From Micromonospora globbae (GTDB lineage: Bacteria; Actinomycetota; Actinomycetes; Mycobacteriales; Micromonosporaceae): DNA of 64,000 bases. Made by a program: the position numbers and the translations under genes. The DNA is taken from NCBI RefSeq assembly GCF_003610785.1, contig NZ_RAQQ01000003.1, forward strand, positions 62,001 through 126,000, read 5' to 3'. Of this stretch, positions 36,104-44,398 are shown one piece after another (positions within the stretch are counted from its first letter, which is position 1; each line of letters opens with the position of its first letter). The notes under the pieces are model-generated. The model saw only the letters and a list, made by a program, of their open reading frames with translations. It made no database searches and had not been told where the DNA came from.

Positions 36104-37731
36104 AGCGTCGTAAGTTCGACCTGGCGGCGGCGCCGGGCAAGGCGGCGGCGGGGGTGGACGACCGCTTCCAGGTGGCGACCCCGCTGCGCCGGCTGCTGAA
36201 CAAGGTCTTCCCGGACCACTGGTCCTTCCTGCTCGGCGAGATCGCGCTGTTCTCGTTCATCGTGCTGCTGCTCACCGGGGTCTTCCTGACCTTCTTCTTC
36301 GAGCCGTCGATGACCGAGGTGATCTACAACGGCAGCTACGCCCCGCTGCGGGGCACGCCGATGTCCGCCGCGTACGCCTCGAGCCTCGACATCTCCTTCG
36401 AGGTCCGCGGCGGTCTGATCATGCGGCAGATGCACCACTGGGCGGCGCTGCTGTTCATGGCGGCGATCGTCGTGCACATGCTGCGGGTGTTCTTCACCGG
36501 CGCGTTCCGCAAGCCGCGTGAGACGAACTGGATCATCGGTTCGCTGCTGTTCTGGGTCGGCTTCCTGGCCGGCTTCACCGGCTACTCGCTGCCGGACGAC
36601 GGCCTGTCCGGCACCGGTCTGCGGATCGCCTCGGCGATCATGCTCTCCATCCCGGTGATCGGCTCCTGGGTCACCTCGTCGATCTTCGGCGGGGAGTTCC
36701 CGGGCACGATCATCATCAGCCGGTTCTTCATCGCCCACGTGCTGCTGATCCCGGCTCTGCTGGTCGCGCTGATCAGCGTTCACCTGGGCCTGGTCTTCAA
36801 GCAGAAGCACACCCAGTGGCCCGGCCCGGGCCGGACCAACGGCAACGTGGTCGGCGAGCGGATGTTCCCGCGGTACGCCATCAAGCAGGGCGGCTTCTTC
36901 ATGATCGTCTTCGGCGTGATCGCGCTGATGGGCGGTCTGTTCCAGATCAACCCGATCTGGCTCTTCGGCCCGTACGAGGCGTGGGTGGTCTCGGCCGCCA
37001 GCCAGCCGGACTGGTACGTCATGTTCCTGGACGGCTCGACCCGCCTCATGCCGGCCTGGCAGATCAACATCCCGATCGGCGACGGGTACGTCATCCCGCC
37101 GCTGTTCTGGCCGACGGTCGTGCTACCCGGCATCCTGGTCGGGCTCTCCACGCTCTACCCGTTCCTGGAGGCACGCCACCTCAAGGACTACAAGAGCCAC
37201 AACCTGCTCCAGCGTCCCCGTGACGTGCCGGCGCGTACCGCGGTGGGCGCCATGGCCGTGGCGTTCTACCTGGTGCTGACGCTCTCCGGGGCGAACGACG
37301 TCATCGCGGACAAGTTCCAGATCAGCCTGAACGCGATGACCTGGGCCGGCCGGATCGGCCTGCTCATCGCGCCGCCGATCGCGTACTACGTCACCTACCG
37401 GCTCTGCCTCGGTCTGCAGCAGCACGACCGGGAGGTGCTGGCGCACGGCGTGGAGACCGGCATCATCCGGCGACTGCCGGACGGCCGGTTCGTCGAGGTG
37501 CACCAGCCGCTCAGCGCGGCGCAGGAGCACGGCGACGGCCACGGTGCGCTCGAGTACACCGGCTGGGTCGTGCCCAAGAAGATGAACCGGCTCGGGGCCC
37601 TCGGCCCGGCGGTCCGGGGCTTCTTCTACCCGATCGAGAAGCCGGTGGAGGCGCCGGTCTCGCCGGGGCACCCGCCGGTCGAGCCCCGACCGGAGCGCGA
37701 GGAGATCAGCAGCGGAGAGCCGCGCCGCTGA
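36100..37731 (+). CDS. qcrB: Cytochrome b subunit of the bc1 complex
   Basis: A 543-residue cytochrome b. N-terminal helices carry the haem ligands (MRQMHHWAALLFMAAIVVHML; IAHVLLIPALLVALISVHLGL) and the C-terminal half includes a quinol-site PDWY-type motif (ASQPDWYVMFL). The long hydrophilic C-terminal tail of over 100 residues is typical of actinobacteria. It ends the cluster at a terminator hairpin. Confidence 0.95.
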   Translation: MKRRKFDLAAAPGKAAAGVDDRFQVATPLRRLLNKVFPDHWSFLLGEIALFSFIVLLLTGVFLTFFFEPSMTEVIYNGSYAPLRGTPMSAAYASSLDISFEVRGGLIMRQMHHWAALLFMAAIVVHMLRVFFTGAFRKPRETNWIIGSLLFWVGFLAGFTGYSLPDDGLSGTGLRIASAIMLSIPVIGSWVTSSIFGGEFPGTIIISRFFIAHVLLIPALLVALISVHLGLVFKQKHTQWPGPGRTNGNVVGERMFPRYAIKQGGFFMIVFGVIALMGGLFQINPIWLFGPYEAWVVSAASQPDWYVMFLDGSTRLMPAWQINIPIGDGYVIPPLFWPTVVLPGILVGLSTLYPFLEARHLKDYKSHNLLQRPRDVPARTAVGAMAVAFYLVLTLSGANDVIADKFQISLNAMTWAGRIGLLIAPPIAYYVTYRLCLGLQQHDREVLAHGVETGIIRRLPDGRFVEVHQPLSAAQEHGDGHGALEYTGWVVPKKMNRLGALGPAVRGFFYPIEKPVEAPVSPGHPPVEPRPEREEISSGEPRR

Positions 37732-37745
37732 CCCCGACCCGCCTC

Positions 37746-37784
37746 GACGTGGCGTCCGCCGGATCCCCCGGCGGGCGCCACGTC
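37746..37784 (+). terminator. Terminator after qcrB
   Basis: A 17-bp stem with a single G-T wobble (37746-37762 with 37768-37784) and loop ATCCC, 14 bases past the qcrB stop. Confidence 0.85.
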
Positions 37785-37934
37785 CGTTTCCGCCCCGCTC
37801 GGGCCGGCCGGGCCCGGGAGCCCCGGAGCCGGACGACGGGGCCGACCGGGCCGTCCCCTCGCGCCCGGGCATCGCAGGAATAACCCCGGTGAGCCGGGTA
37901 TCCGTGCGGTCCAACGTCTCAAGGGGGGGGAAGC

Positions 37935-38654
37935 ATGTTGGGTATCAAACGTCTCGGCCTGCTGGCCGCGCTGGTGCTGGTCGGGGTCGCCCCGGCAGCC
38001 GCGGCGCAGGCCGCGGCCCAGCCGTCGTCGCAGGACACGCAGTACCTGCAGGCGATCCACCAGGTCAACCTGTTCGAGATCACCACGGGTGAACTGGCCC
38101 AGCAGAAGGGCCAGAACCAGCGGGTCAAGGACCTGGGCAAGATGTTCGTGACCGACCACACGCAGTTGGACCAGACGGTGCAGCAGACCGCCTCCCAGCT
38201 CAACGTGAAGCTGCCCAACGGGCCCACCGCGGACCAGCAGTCCGTGATCGACCGGCTGAACAACGCCAGTGGCGGGAACTTCGACCGGGAGTGGGTGACG
38301 GCGCAGCTGGCCGGTCACCTCCAGGCCATCCAGGCCACGCAGACCGAGATCTCGCAGGGCTCCGAGCAGTCGGTGATCCAGCTGGCGCAGACCGCGCTGC
38401 CGACCCTCCAGGCCCACTACGACGAGCTGGTCCAGATCGCCGAGCAGCTGGGCATCCCGGTGCCGCAGGCCAGCGCCAGCGGTACGCCGAGCCCCGGCGC
38501 CACCACCGAGTCGCCGGCTCCCGGTGGCACCGGGACCGAGTCGCCGGCTCCGGGCGGCACCGAGACCGAGTCGCCGGCTCCGGGTGGCACGGAGACCGAG
38601 GCGCCGGCCCCGGGCGGTGGCACCACCGAGAACCCGGCTCCGGGCGTCAGCTGA
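37935..38654 (+). CDS. Secreted DUF4142 protein with Pro/Thr repeat tail
   Basis: 239 residues. A signal peptide (about 1-27, ending AAAAQA-like) precedes a helical, ferritin-like DUF4142 domain (about 35-175; QYLQAIHQVNLFEITTGELA, MFVTDHTQLDQTV). The last 60 residues repeat ESPAPGGTET about five times. An excellent ribosome site (GGGGGGGAAG) precedes the ATG. DUF4142 proteins are exported, with unknown function; the tail resembles a wall-spanning stalk but no sorting signal is present. Confidence 0.85.
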   Translation: MLGIKRLGLLAALVLVGVAPAAAAQAAAQPSSQDTQYLQAIHQVNLFEITTGELAQQKGQNQRVKDLGKMFVTDHTQLDQTVQQTASQLNVKLPNGPTADQQSVIDRLNNASGGNFDREWVTAQLAGHLQAIQATQTEISQGSEQSVIQLAQTALPTLQAHYDELVQIAEQLGIPVPQASASGTPSPGATTESPAPGGTGTESPAPGGTETESPAPGGTETEAPAPGGGTTENPAPGVS

Positions 38655-38665
38655 CCCGGACAGCG

Positions 38666-38702
38666 CGACGGCCGGTCCATCCACGGGATGGGCCGGCCGT
38701 CG
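38666..38702. terminator. Terminator after the DUF4142 gene
   Basis: A 17-bp stem with one wobble (38666-38682 with 38686-38702) and a 3-base loop, 11 bases past the stop. It sits between convergent genes. Confidence 0.8.
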
Positions 38703-38720
38703 GCCGCGTCTGCCCGCGCA

Positions 38721-38800
38721 GTGGGCTCCGGCGCCGCCGTGGCCTGCGCAGTGGGCTCCGGCGCCGCCGTGGCCTGCGCAGCGGGCTCCGGCGCCGCCGT
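38721..38800. repeat. 30-bp intergenic tandem repeat, 2.7 copies
   Basis: The unit starting GTGGGCTCCGGCGCCGCC at 38721 recurs identically at 38751 and, diverging at its end, at 38781. It lies between the convergent DUF4142 and Lrp-domain genes, outside both coding regions, although its length of 30 keeps any frame open. Confidence 0.85.
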
Positions 38801-38802
38801 GC

Positions 38803-39090
38803 TCAGTCGGCGTTGGCCAGACCGATGGCGAACGCCTCCTCCAGGTCGTGCTGGGAGTACGCGCGGAACGCGATGTGCGACTCCGTGTTCAGCACCCCGG
38901 GCACCTTGGAGATGCTGCCGGCGATCACCTGGGCGATCTGGTCGAATTCGCGTACCCGGACCATGGCGATCAGGTCGACGTGCCCGGCGACCGAGTAGAC
39001 CTCGCTGACGCCGGGAAGGTTGGCCAGGGTCTCGGCCACCTCCGGGATGGAGTCGGTGGCGCAGTCGATCAGGACGATCGCGGTGATCAC
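38803..39090 (-). CDS. Stand-alone Lrp/AsnC ligand-binding (RAM) domain protein
   Basis: A 95-residue protein with the whole regulator-of-amino-acid-metabolism fold (ITAIVLIDCATDSIPEVAE, VYSVAGHVDLIAMVRV) but no DNA-binding domain. Such proteins assemble into rings and bind amino acids. GTG at 39090 overlaps the stop of the nucleotidyltransferase gene by 4 bases, so it is the last gene of a coupled three-gene operon. Confidence 0.88.
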   Translation of the reverse strand: MITAIVLIDCATDSIPEVAETLANLPGVSEVYSVAGHVDLIAMVRVREFDQIAQVIAGSISKVPGVLNTESHIAFRAYSQHDLEEAFAIGLANAD

Positions 39091-39992
39091 GGGGCACTTC
39101 TCCGTTCGTCGGCGTCGTCGCTCATGCTAGACCCGGCCACCGGCACGGTGAGGTCGTCCCCGGCCCGGATCACCTCGTACAGCCGCTCCCCGGCCCGTAC
39201 GCGCGCGCCGGGCCACACGACGGAGCGGACCACGTCGCCGTGCACGACGGCGCCCGCGCCGACCACCGAGCCCCGGCAGTCGCCGGTGACCGTGGCGGTC
39301 GGGTCGACCAGGGCGTCGCCGCCGGCCGCGTGCAGGTTGGCGGCCAGGTAGTCGGCCGGGGTGCCGGTGTCGTAGAACGTGCCCCGGTAGGGGACCACCC
39401 GCAGCGCGCCGGCCGCCTCGGCCGGGCGCCACACGGCGCGCACGAGGTCGCCGAACCCCACCGGAAGGTCGCGTACGAACCGCCACGGCAGCAGGGAGAA
39501 CCCGGTGAAGGCGTGCCCGCTGAACGTCCCGGGAGCCGCCGGGTCGGCGGCCGGCTGGCCGAGCAGGCGTACCTCGTGGCCGTCCCAGTCCGCGAGCAGC
39601 GCGGCGATGTCGGGGCCCGGCGGGGCGGCCGGGTCGGCCAGGTAGGCGTCCGCGTTGCCGACCAGCACGGGCCGGCCCGCGATCCAGTCCCTGAGGTTCG
39701 CCACCCCGCCGGCGGTCCCGAGCGGGTCGTCCGGCTCGACGGACAGGTGCGCGCGGTCCCCGACGTGCGCGACCACCTGCCCGGCCAGGTAGCACGCGTT
39801 CACGGCGACCCGGTCCGGCCCGGCCAGACCGAGCCCCGCGAGCCGGGCCAGGGCCCGGTCCAGCAGCGGCACGTTGCCGACCGGGCAGAGCGCCTTGGGC
39901 AGCCGCTCGGTCAGCGGCCGCAACCGGGTCCCCTCGCCGGCGGCGAGCACCACGGCGCAGAGGCCGTCCGCGCCGGCCGCGGGCACGCTCAC
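39087..39992 (-). CDS. NDP-sugar nucleotidyltransferase (mannose-1-phosphate guanylyltransferase-like)
   Basis: 301 residues. The Rossmann-like nucleotidyltransferase domain begins AVVLAAGEGTRLRPLTERLPKALCPV, with DDPLGTAGGVANL and VLVGNADAY (metal-binding Asp). A short left-handed beta-helix-like tail follows (VDPTATVTGDCRGSVVGAGAVV). It activates a hexose-1-phosphate; GDP-mannose or a glucose nucleotide is likely. Starts at GTG 39992 inside the Nudix gene's stop. Confidence 0.85.
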   Translation of the reverse strand: MSVPAAGADGLCAVVLAAGEGTRLRPLTERLPKALCPVGNVPLLDRALARLAGLGLAGPDRVAVNACYLAGQVVAHVGDRAHLSVEPDDPLGTAGGVANLRDWIAGRPVLVGNADAYLADPAAPPGPDIAALLADWDGHEVRLLGQPAADPAAPGTFSGHAFTGFSLLPWRFVRDLPVGFGDLVRAVWRPAEAAGALRVVPYRGTFYDTGTPADYLAANLHAAGGDALVDPTATVTGDCRGSVVGAGAVVHGDVVRSVVWPGARVRAGERLYEVIRAGDDLTVPVAGSSMSDDADERRSAP

Positions 39993-40531
39993 TCCTCCGC
40001 GCCGGGCACCGGGGGCGGGAACTGGCCCGCGAGCGGGCCGATGCCGTAGTACGCGAGCAGCCGCGCGGTCGGCCAGCTGAGGCGGGGCAGGTCGTCCAGC
40101 GGGTGCCAGGCGGCCTCGAAGACCTCGGCGCCGTCGACCCGGAGTTCCGTGGTGGACGCCGGCACCTCCGTCTCGAACACCACGTCCACCCAGCCCTTGG
40201 CGTGCACCACGGCGTTCGGCACGGCCGGGCGCAGCCGCGCCGGGGCAAGGCGGATGCCGGACTCCTCGTACAGTTCGCGGGCGGCGCCCACGATCGGGGC
40301 CTCGCCGCGTTGCAGCAGCCCGGCCGGGAGCGTCCAGCTGTGCCCGGGCGGCTGCCGGAGCAGCAGCAGCCGGCCCGCGCCCTCGGCCTCGGCGTCGCGG
40401 ACCAGGGTCACCGCGCCGACGATGTACTTCGGCACGGCGAGCCGGACCAGGCGGCGGCGCAGCGGCAGCGGCAGCCGGTAGAAGACCTGGTAGGCCACGG
40501 CGCGTCCGGTGGCGCGCGAGCGGGGGATCAT
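39989..40531 (-). CDS. Nudix hydrolase
   Basis: 180 residues with a full Nudix box, GLLQRGEAPIVGAARELYEESGI (Gly-x5-Glu-x7-Arg-Glu-x2-Glu-Glu), after a 40-residue basic N-terminal region. It hydrolyses a nucleoside diphosphate linked to another group. Coupling to an NDP-sugar transferase suggests a sugar nucleotide or a housekeeping role for that pathway (inference). Confidence 0.88.
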   Translation of the reverse strand: MIPRSRATGRAVAYQVFYRLPLPLRRRLVRLAVPKYIVGAVTLVRDAEAEGAGRLLLLRQPPGHSWTLPAGLLQRGEAPIVGAARELYEESGIRLAPARLRPAVPNAVVHAKGWVDVVFETEVPASTTELRVDGAEVFEAAWHPLDDLPRLSWPTARLLAYYGIGPLAGQFPPPVPGAEE

Positions 40532-40583
40532 GGCTCCAGGCTAGTGGCCGCGAATGCCGCTCGTGCCCGGCGGGGCCCGGCCG

Positions 40584-42374
40584 TCACTGGCGGTGGTCGA
40601 CGAGGTCGATGAGCTGCCGGACCACCTCGTCCGGCGCGATCACCCGGTCGAACACGGCCACCAGCAGCGTTTCCAGGTCCGGGTAGCCCAGCTCCTCGGC
40701 GAGCCGCAGCAGCGGCAGGTCGCTCGCGAGCCCCCGGTTGTGCTGGCGCAGGGCGAGGCCGATGGTGGCCCGCCCCAGCCGCACCTTGTCGCTGATCGAG
40801 ATGCCGGGCTCGGTGTGCTCGGCGAACCAGCGGTTGATCTGCATCTGGGCGTGCGGCGACTTCACGAAGCGGAGCCACTCCTTGCGCGGGCCGCGCGGCG
40901 CGGCCTCCGCCTCGAAGCCGTTGTCGGCGTCGTTCTCCGTGAAGATCTCCACCACGTCGCCGTCCTCCAGCTCCGACGACAGCGGGGCGAGGCGGCCGTT
41001 GATCCGGGCGGCGAGGCAGTGGTCGCCGCGTTCCGTGCCCAGCTCGTACGCGAGGTCGACCGGGGTGGCGCCGGCCGGCAGCACGACCTGCCGTCCGTCG
41101 GCGAAGACCTGGATCTGCGCCTCGGCCAGGTCGGAGCGCAGCGACTGGAGGAACTGCGCCGGGTCGGCGGCGTCCTGCTCCCAGCCGAGCACCCGGTGCA
41201 GCCAGGCCAGCTGTTCGGCGCGGGCCGCCGCGTCGCCGCCGGCCCGGGGGAAGCGGTAGTTCGCGGCGATGCCGTACTCGGCCGACCGGTGCATCTCCTC
41301 GGTGCGGATGAGCACCTCGACCGTGCGGTTCTTCGGCCCGCAGACGCTGGTGTGCAGGGACCGGTAGAGGTTGTTCTTCGGGGAGGCGATGTAGTCCTTG
41401 AACCGGCCCGGCACGGGTCGCCACAGCCCGTGGATCGCGCCCAGCGCCGCGTAGCAGTCGGTGGCCGGCCCGTCCACGACCACGGCGATGCGGGGCAGGT
41501 CGTACGGGGCGCTGTGGCCGCCCGCGACGGTGTCCTTCCAGATCGAGTAGAGGTGCCGGGGGCGGGGGCTCACCGCCGCGTCCACCCGGTTGCGGCGCAG
41601 CGCCACCCGGGCCTGCGCGACGACCTCCGCGAGGTACGCGTCCCAGCCGGGGCGGTCGTGCACGTGCCGGGCGATGCGGGCGTGCTCCTCCGGGTGCAGG
41701 TGCAGCAGCACCACGTCGTCCAGCTCCCGCTTGAGCGTCTGGATGCCCAGCCGGTCGCAGAGCGGGATGAGGACCTCCTCGGTCTTGCGCGCGATGCGTT
41801 CCCGGGAGGCGGCCGACCGGACGCCGAGGGTGCGCATGTTGTGCAGCCGGTCGGCCAGCTTGATGATCAGGACGCGGACGTCCTTGCCGGCCGCGATGAT
41901 CATCTTGCGGATCGTCTCGGCCTCGGCGGCCTTGCCGTAGAACGCCTTGTCGAACTTGGTGACCCCGTCGACCAGGTGGGCCACCTCCGGCCCGAAGTCG
42001 TCGGCGAGGGCCTGGAGCGTGTAGCGCGTGTCCTCCACCGTGTCGTGCAGCAGCGCCGCGACCAGGGTGGTGGTGTCCATCCCCAGGTCGGCACAGATCT
42101 GGGCGACCGCCAGCGGGTGGGTGATGTAGGGCTCGCCGCTCTTGCGGAACTGCCCCCGGTGCATGGTCTCCGCGATCGTGTACGCCCGGCGCAGGACCGC
42201 GGGGTCGGCTCCCGAATGGATGCCCCGGTGGGTGCGGACCAGATGACTCACCGGGTCGGTCTCGGCGCCCGGCCAGGCGAGCAACGACCGGAGTCGACGG
42301 GTCAGTGGCAGCTCGCCCGGCTGGGTCGGAAGCGCGCCCCCCAGGGCGGCGCCGTGTCCGGCGTCGACGTCCAC
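40584..42374 (-). CDS. RelA/SpoT homologue with intact HD domain and altered synthetase domain
   Basis: About 596 residues from GTG 42374, which has GAGGAG 9 bases upstream; earlier GTGs at 42383 and 42437 are possible. The HD hydrolase domain is intact (YITHPLAVAQI, ALLHDTVEDT, KLADRLHNMRTL). The synthetase keeps GRFKDYIASPKNN, YRSLHT and the Glu of VEVLIRT, but the usual A-V-R-[IV] strand reads RIAVVVD and the Q of E-x-Q-I-R-T is Leu. A TGS domain follows (IQVFADGRQVVLPAGATPVDLAYELG). No C-terminal ACT domain; full-length Rel is about 750-800 residues. Probably a second, hydrolase-leaning homologue (inference). Confidence 0.88.
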   Translation of the reverse strand: MDVDAGHGAALGGALPTQPGELPLTRRLRSLLAWPGAETDPVSHLVRTHRGIHSGADPAVLRRAYTIAETMHRGQFRKSGEPYITHPLAVAQICADLGMDTTTLVAALLHDTVEDTRYTLQALADDFGPEVAHLVDGVTKFDKAFYGKAAEAETIRKMIIAAGKDVRVLIIKLADRLHNMRTLGVRSAASRERIARKTEEVLIPLCDRLGIQTLKRELDDVVLLHLHPEEHARIARHVHDRPGWDAYLAEVVAQARVALRRNRVDAAVSPRPRHLYSIWKDTVAGGHSAPYDLPRIAVVVDGPATDCYAALGAIHGLWRPVPGRFKDYIASPKNNLYRSLHTSVCGPKNRTVEVLIRTEEMHRSAEYGIAANYRFPRAGGDAAARAEQLAWLHRVLGWEQDAADPAQFLQSLRSDLAEAQIQVFADGRQVVLPAGATPVDLAYELGTERGDHCLAARINGRLAPLSSELEDGDVVEIFTENDADNGFEAEAAPRGPRKEWLRFVKSPHAQMQINRWFAEHTEPGISISDKVRLGRATIGLALRQHNRGLASDLPLLRLAEELGYPDLETLLVAVFDRVIAPDEVVRQLIDLVDHRQ

Positions 42375-42503
42375 GAGGGACACCTCCTCACCCCGGCCCC
42401 ACGGCCGCCGGGGACCGGCAACCGGGAGCAGGCCCACGAAACGGGCAGGACTGCACTTCTCTAACAGCCTAAGGGAGTCGACGTAGTCCGATCGGTCAGT
42501 TGG

Positions 42504-44261
42504 TCATGAGCGTTCGGTCGATAGTTGGTGGGACGCCGCGGCTTCCGCCTTGGCCAGGAGGTCGCGGAACCGTGCCGCGCCCCGCACCGGGGACGACCAA
42601 CCGGAGGACATCTCCACCAACCGCGTCTCCGGCCGTTCCAACCAGGACAGGATGCGCTCGGTCTCCTCGGCCGTGGCGCGGGGCACCGGCCCGTGCCCGG
42701 GCGGGACGGTCTCGGCGGTCGCCCGGATGGCGGCCAACGTCGGTCGCGGGTGGACGCCGGGCGGCGACACGCCCGCCCCGGCCAGCCGGCCGTGCCGGAC
42801 CAGCGCCAGCTCCCACCCGCCGCGCGCGGCCGGTCGCGCCGCCGCCAGCTCGGCGATGCCCGTGAGCGCCGTGAGCCGCTGCATGCGTACGGCGGCGCGC
42901 AGCACCGCGACCAGCCGGGAGCGGACCACGGCCGCCTCCTCGTAGCGCTGGTCCCGGGAGAGCGCCTCGATCCGGGCCAGCAGCGCGTCCACCACCACCT
43001 GCGGGTCGTCGGCCGTGGCGGCGCGGAACGGGGCGGCGGCGCGCCGGTCGTACTCCTCCGGGGTGATCCGGTGCTCGCACGGCGCCGGGCAGCGGCCCAG
43101 CTCGGCCAGCGCGCACGCCGGTGTGACGGTGCGCAGCGAGAGCCGGTGGGTGCACTGGCGCAGCGGAACGGCGTCGTAGAAGCCGGCGGCGGCCAGCTCC
43201 GCCGTGCGGCGGGAGCTGAACGGCCCGAGGTACGCCTGGTCCGCGGGGGAGAGGTCGCGGACCACCGACAGCCTCGGGTAGTGCTCGTCGGTCAGCTTGA
43301 GCCAGAGCATCCGCTCCGGGAACTTCGACCGGCGGTTGTACGGGGGCGCGTGCGCGGCGATCAGCCGCAGCTCGCGGACCTCCGCCTCCAGCGAGTGCGC
43401 GCACTCCACCGCCTCGACCCGTTCGGCGGCGGCCAGCATCTCGGAGATCCGCGCGCGCTTCTCCGCGGCCGTGAAGTAGCTGCGGACCCGGGTGGCGATG
43501 TCGCCGGAGGTGCCGACGTAGAGCGGCCGGTCGTCGGCCGCCCGGAAGATGTACACCCCGGGCGCCTTCGGCAGCCCCTCGGCCAGGTGCCGCTTCCGGC
43601 GCTGCGTCGGGGTCACCGCCTTGGCGAACTCGATGGCGTCGCCGATCGTCTCGACCCGGTGCCCGCCGAGCCGGCCGATCAGCGCGTGCAGCACGTCGAC
43701 GGTGGCCTTCGCGTCGTCCAGCGCCCGGTGGCTCGGCTGCGTGCGCGTGCGGAAGTAGGCCGCCAGGGTGCCCAGCTTCCGGTTGGGCACCTCGTCACGG
43801 GTCAGCACCCGCCGGGCCAGGGCGGCGGTGTCCAGCACCCGGGGATTGGGCCAGCGGTAGCCGTGCCGGGCGCAGGCCGCCTTGAGGAAACCGACGTCGT
43901 AGGGCGCGTTGTGCGCCACCAGCACCGCGTCGGAGAGGAACTCGAGGAGGCTCGGCAGCACCTGCTCGATCGACGGCGCCGGCACCACCATGGCCTCGGT
44001 GATGCCGGTCAGCACGGTGATGAACGGCGGGATGGGCTGCCCGGGGTTGACGAGGGTGGCGAGCACGCCCAGCTCCTCGCCGCCGCGCACCTTCACCGCG
44101 CCGATCTCGGTGATCCCGCCCCCGTCCGGGGCGCCCCCCGTGGTCTCCAGGTCGAGCACCACGAAGGTGGTCGCGTACAGCGGCAGGGCCGGATCGATCC
44201 CGCCGCCCGGGGAGGGGTCGAGACCGGCCAGCGTCTGCTGGACGTACTCCGCCTGTGTCAT
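42504..44261 (-). CDS. DEDDh exonuclease fused to GIY-YIG/UVR (UvrC-like) domains
   Basis: 585 residues from the ATG at 44261. Residues about 30-200 are a DnaQ-type 3'-5' exonuclease: VVLDLETTG (Asp37, Glu39), AHNAPYDVGFL and SHRALDDAK. About 230-310 is a GIY-YIG nuclease (APGVYIFR, LYVGTSGDIATRVRSYF, LEAEVRELRLI, YNRR). The UvrC-like middle contains CALAELGRCPAPCEH, and about 420-460 resembles a UVR motif (ALSRDQRYEEAAVVRSRL). The same architecture is known as M. tuberculosis Rv2191. It should process damaged or branched DNA; its exact role is unknown. No UvrC endonuclease V-like half. Confidence 0.9.
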   Translation of the reverse strand: MTQAEYVQQTLAGLDPSPGGGIDPALPLYATTFVVLDLETTGGAPDGGGITEIGAVKVRGGEELGVLATLVNPGQPIPPFITVLTGITEAMVVPAPSIEQVLPSLLEFLSDAVLVAHNAPYDVGFLKAACARHGYRWPNPRVLDTAALARRVLTRDEVPNRKLGTLAAYFRTRTQPSHRALDDAKATVDVLHALIGRLGGHRVETIGDAIEFAKAVTPTQRRKRHLAEGLPKAPGVYIFRAADDRPLYVGTSGDIATRVRSYFTAAEKRARISEMLAAAERVEAVECAHSLEAEVRELRLIAAHAPPYNRRSKFPERMLWLKLTDEHYPRLSVVRDLSPADQAYLGPFSSRRTAELAAAGFYDAVPLRQCTHRLSLRTVTPACALAELGRCPAPCEHRITPEEYDRRAAAPFRAATADDPQVVVDALLARIEALSRDQRYEEAAVVRSRLVAVLRAAVRMQRLTALTGIAELAAARPAARGGWELALVRHGRLAGAGVSPPGVHPRPTLAAIRATAETVPPGHGPVPRATAEETERILSWLERPETRLVEMSSGWSSPVRGAARFRDLLAKAEAAASHQLSTERS

Positions 44262-44398
44262 CGGCCGGCACGCTAGCGTCCCCGTCCGACACTCCGTGCA
44301 CACGCGTCCCGGCCGTCCCGGTGCTCACGCCGGGGCTAGGATGAGAGATCAGCTCACTCGCCGGGCGGTGGGCCCCGTCGCGGTGGGAGACTTGCCAC

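Noticed and set aside
44262..44303. Extended start of the exonuclease gene at 44303
   Set aside because: The 14 added residues (Cys/Arg-rich) do not look like the family. The ATG at 44261 gives the expected MTQAEYVQQTL start.
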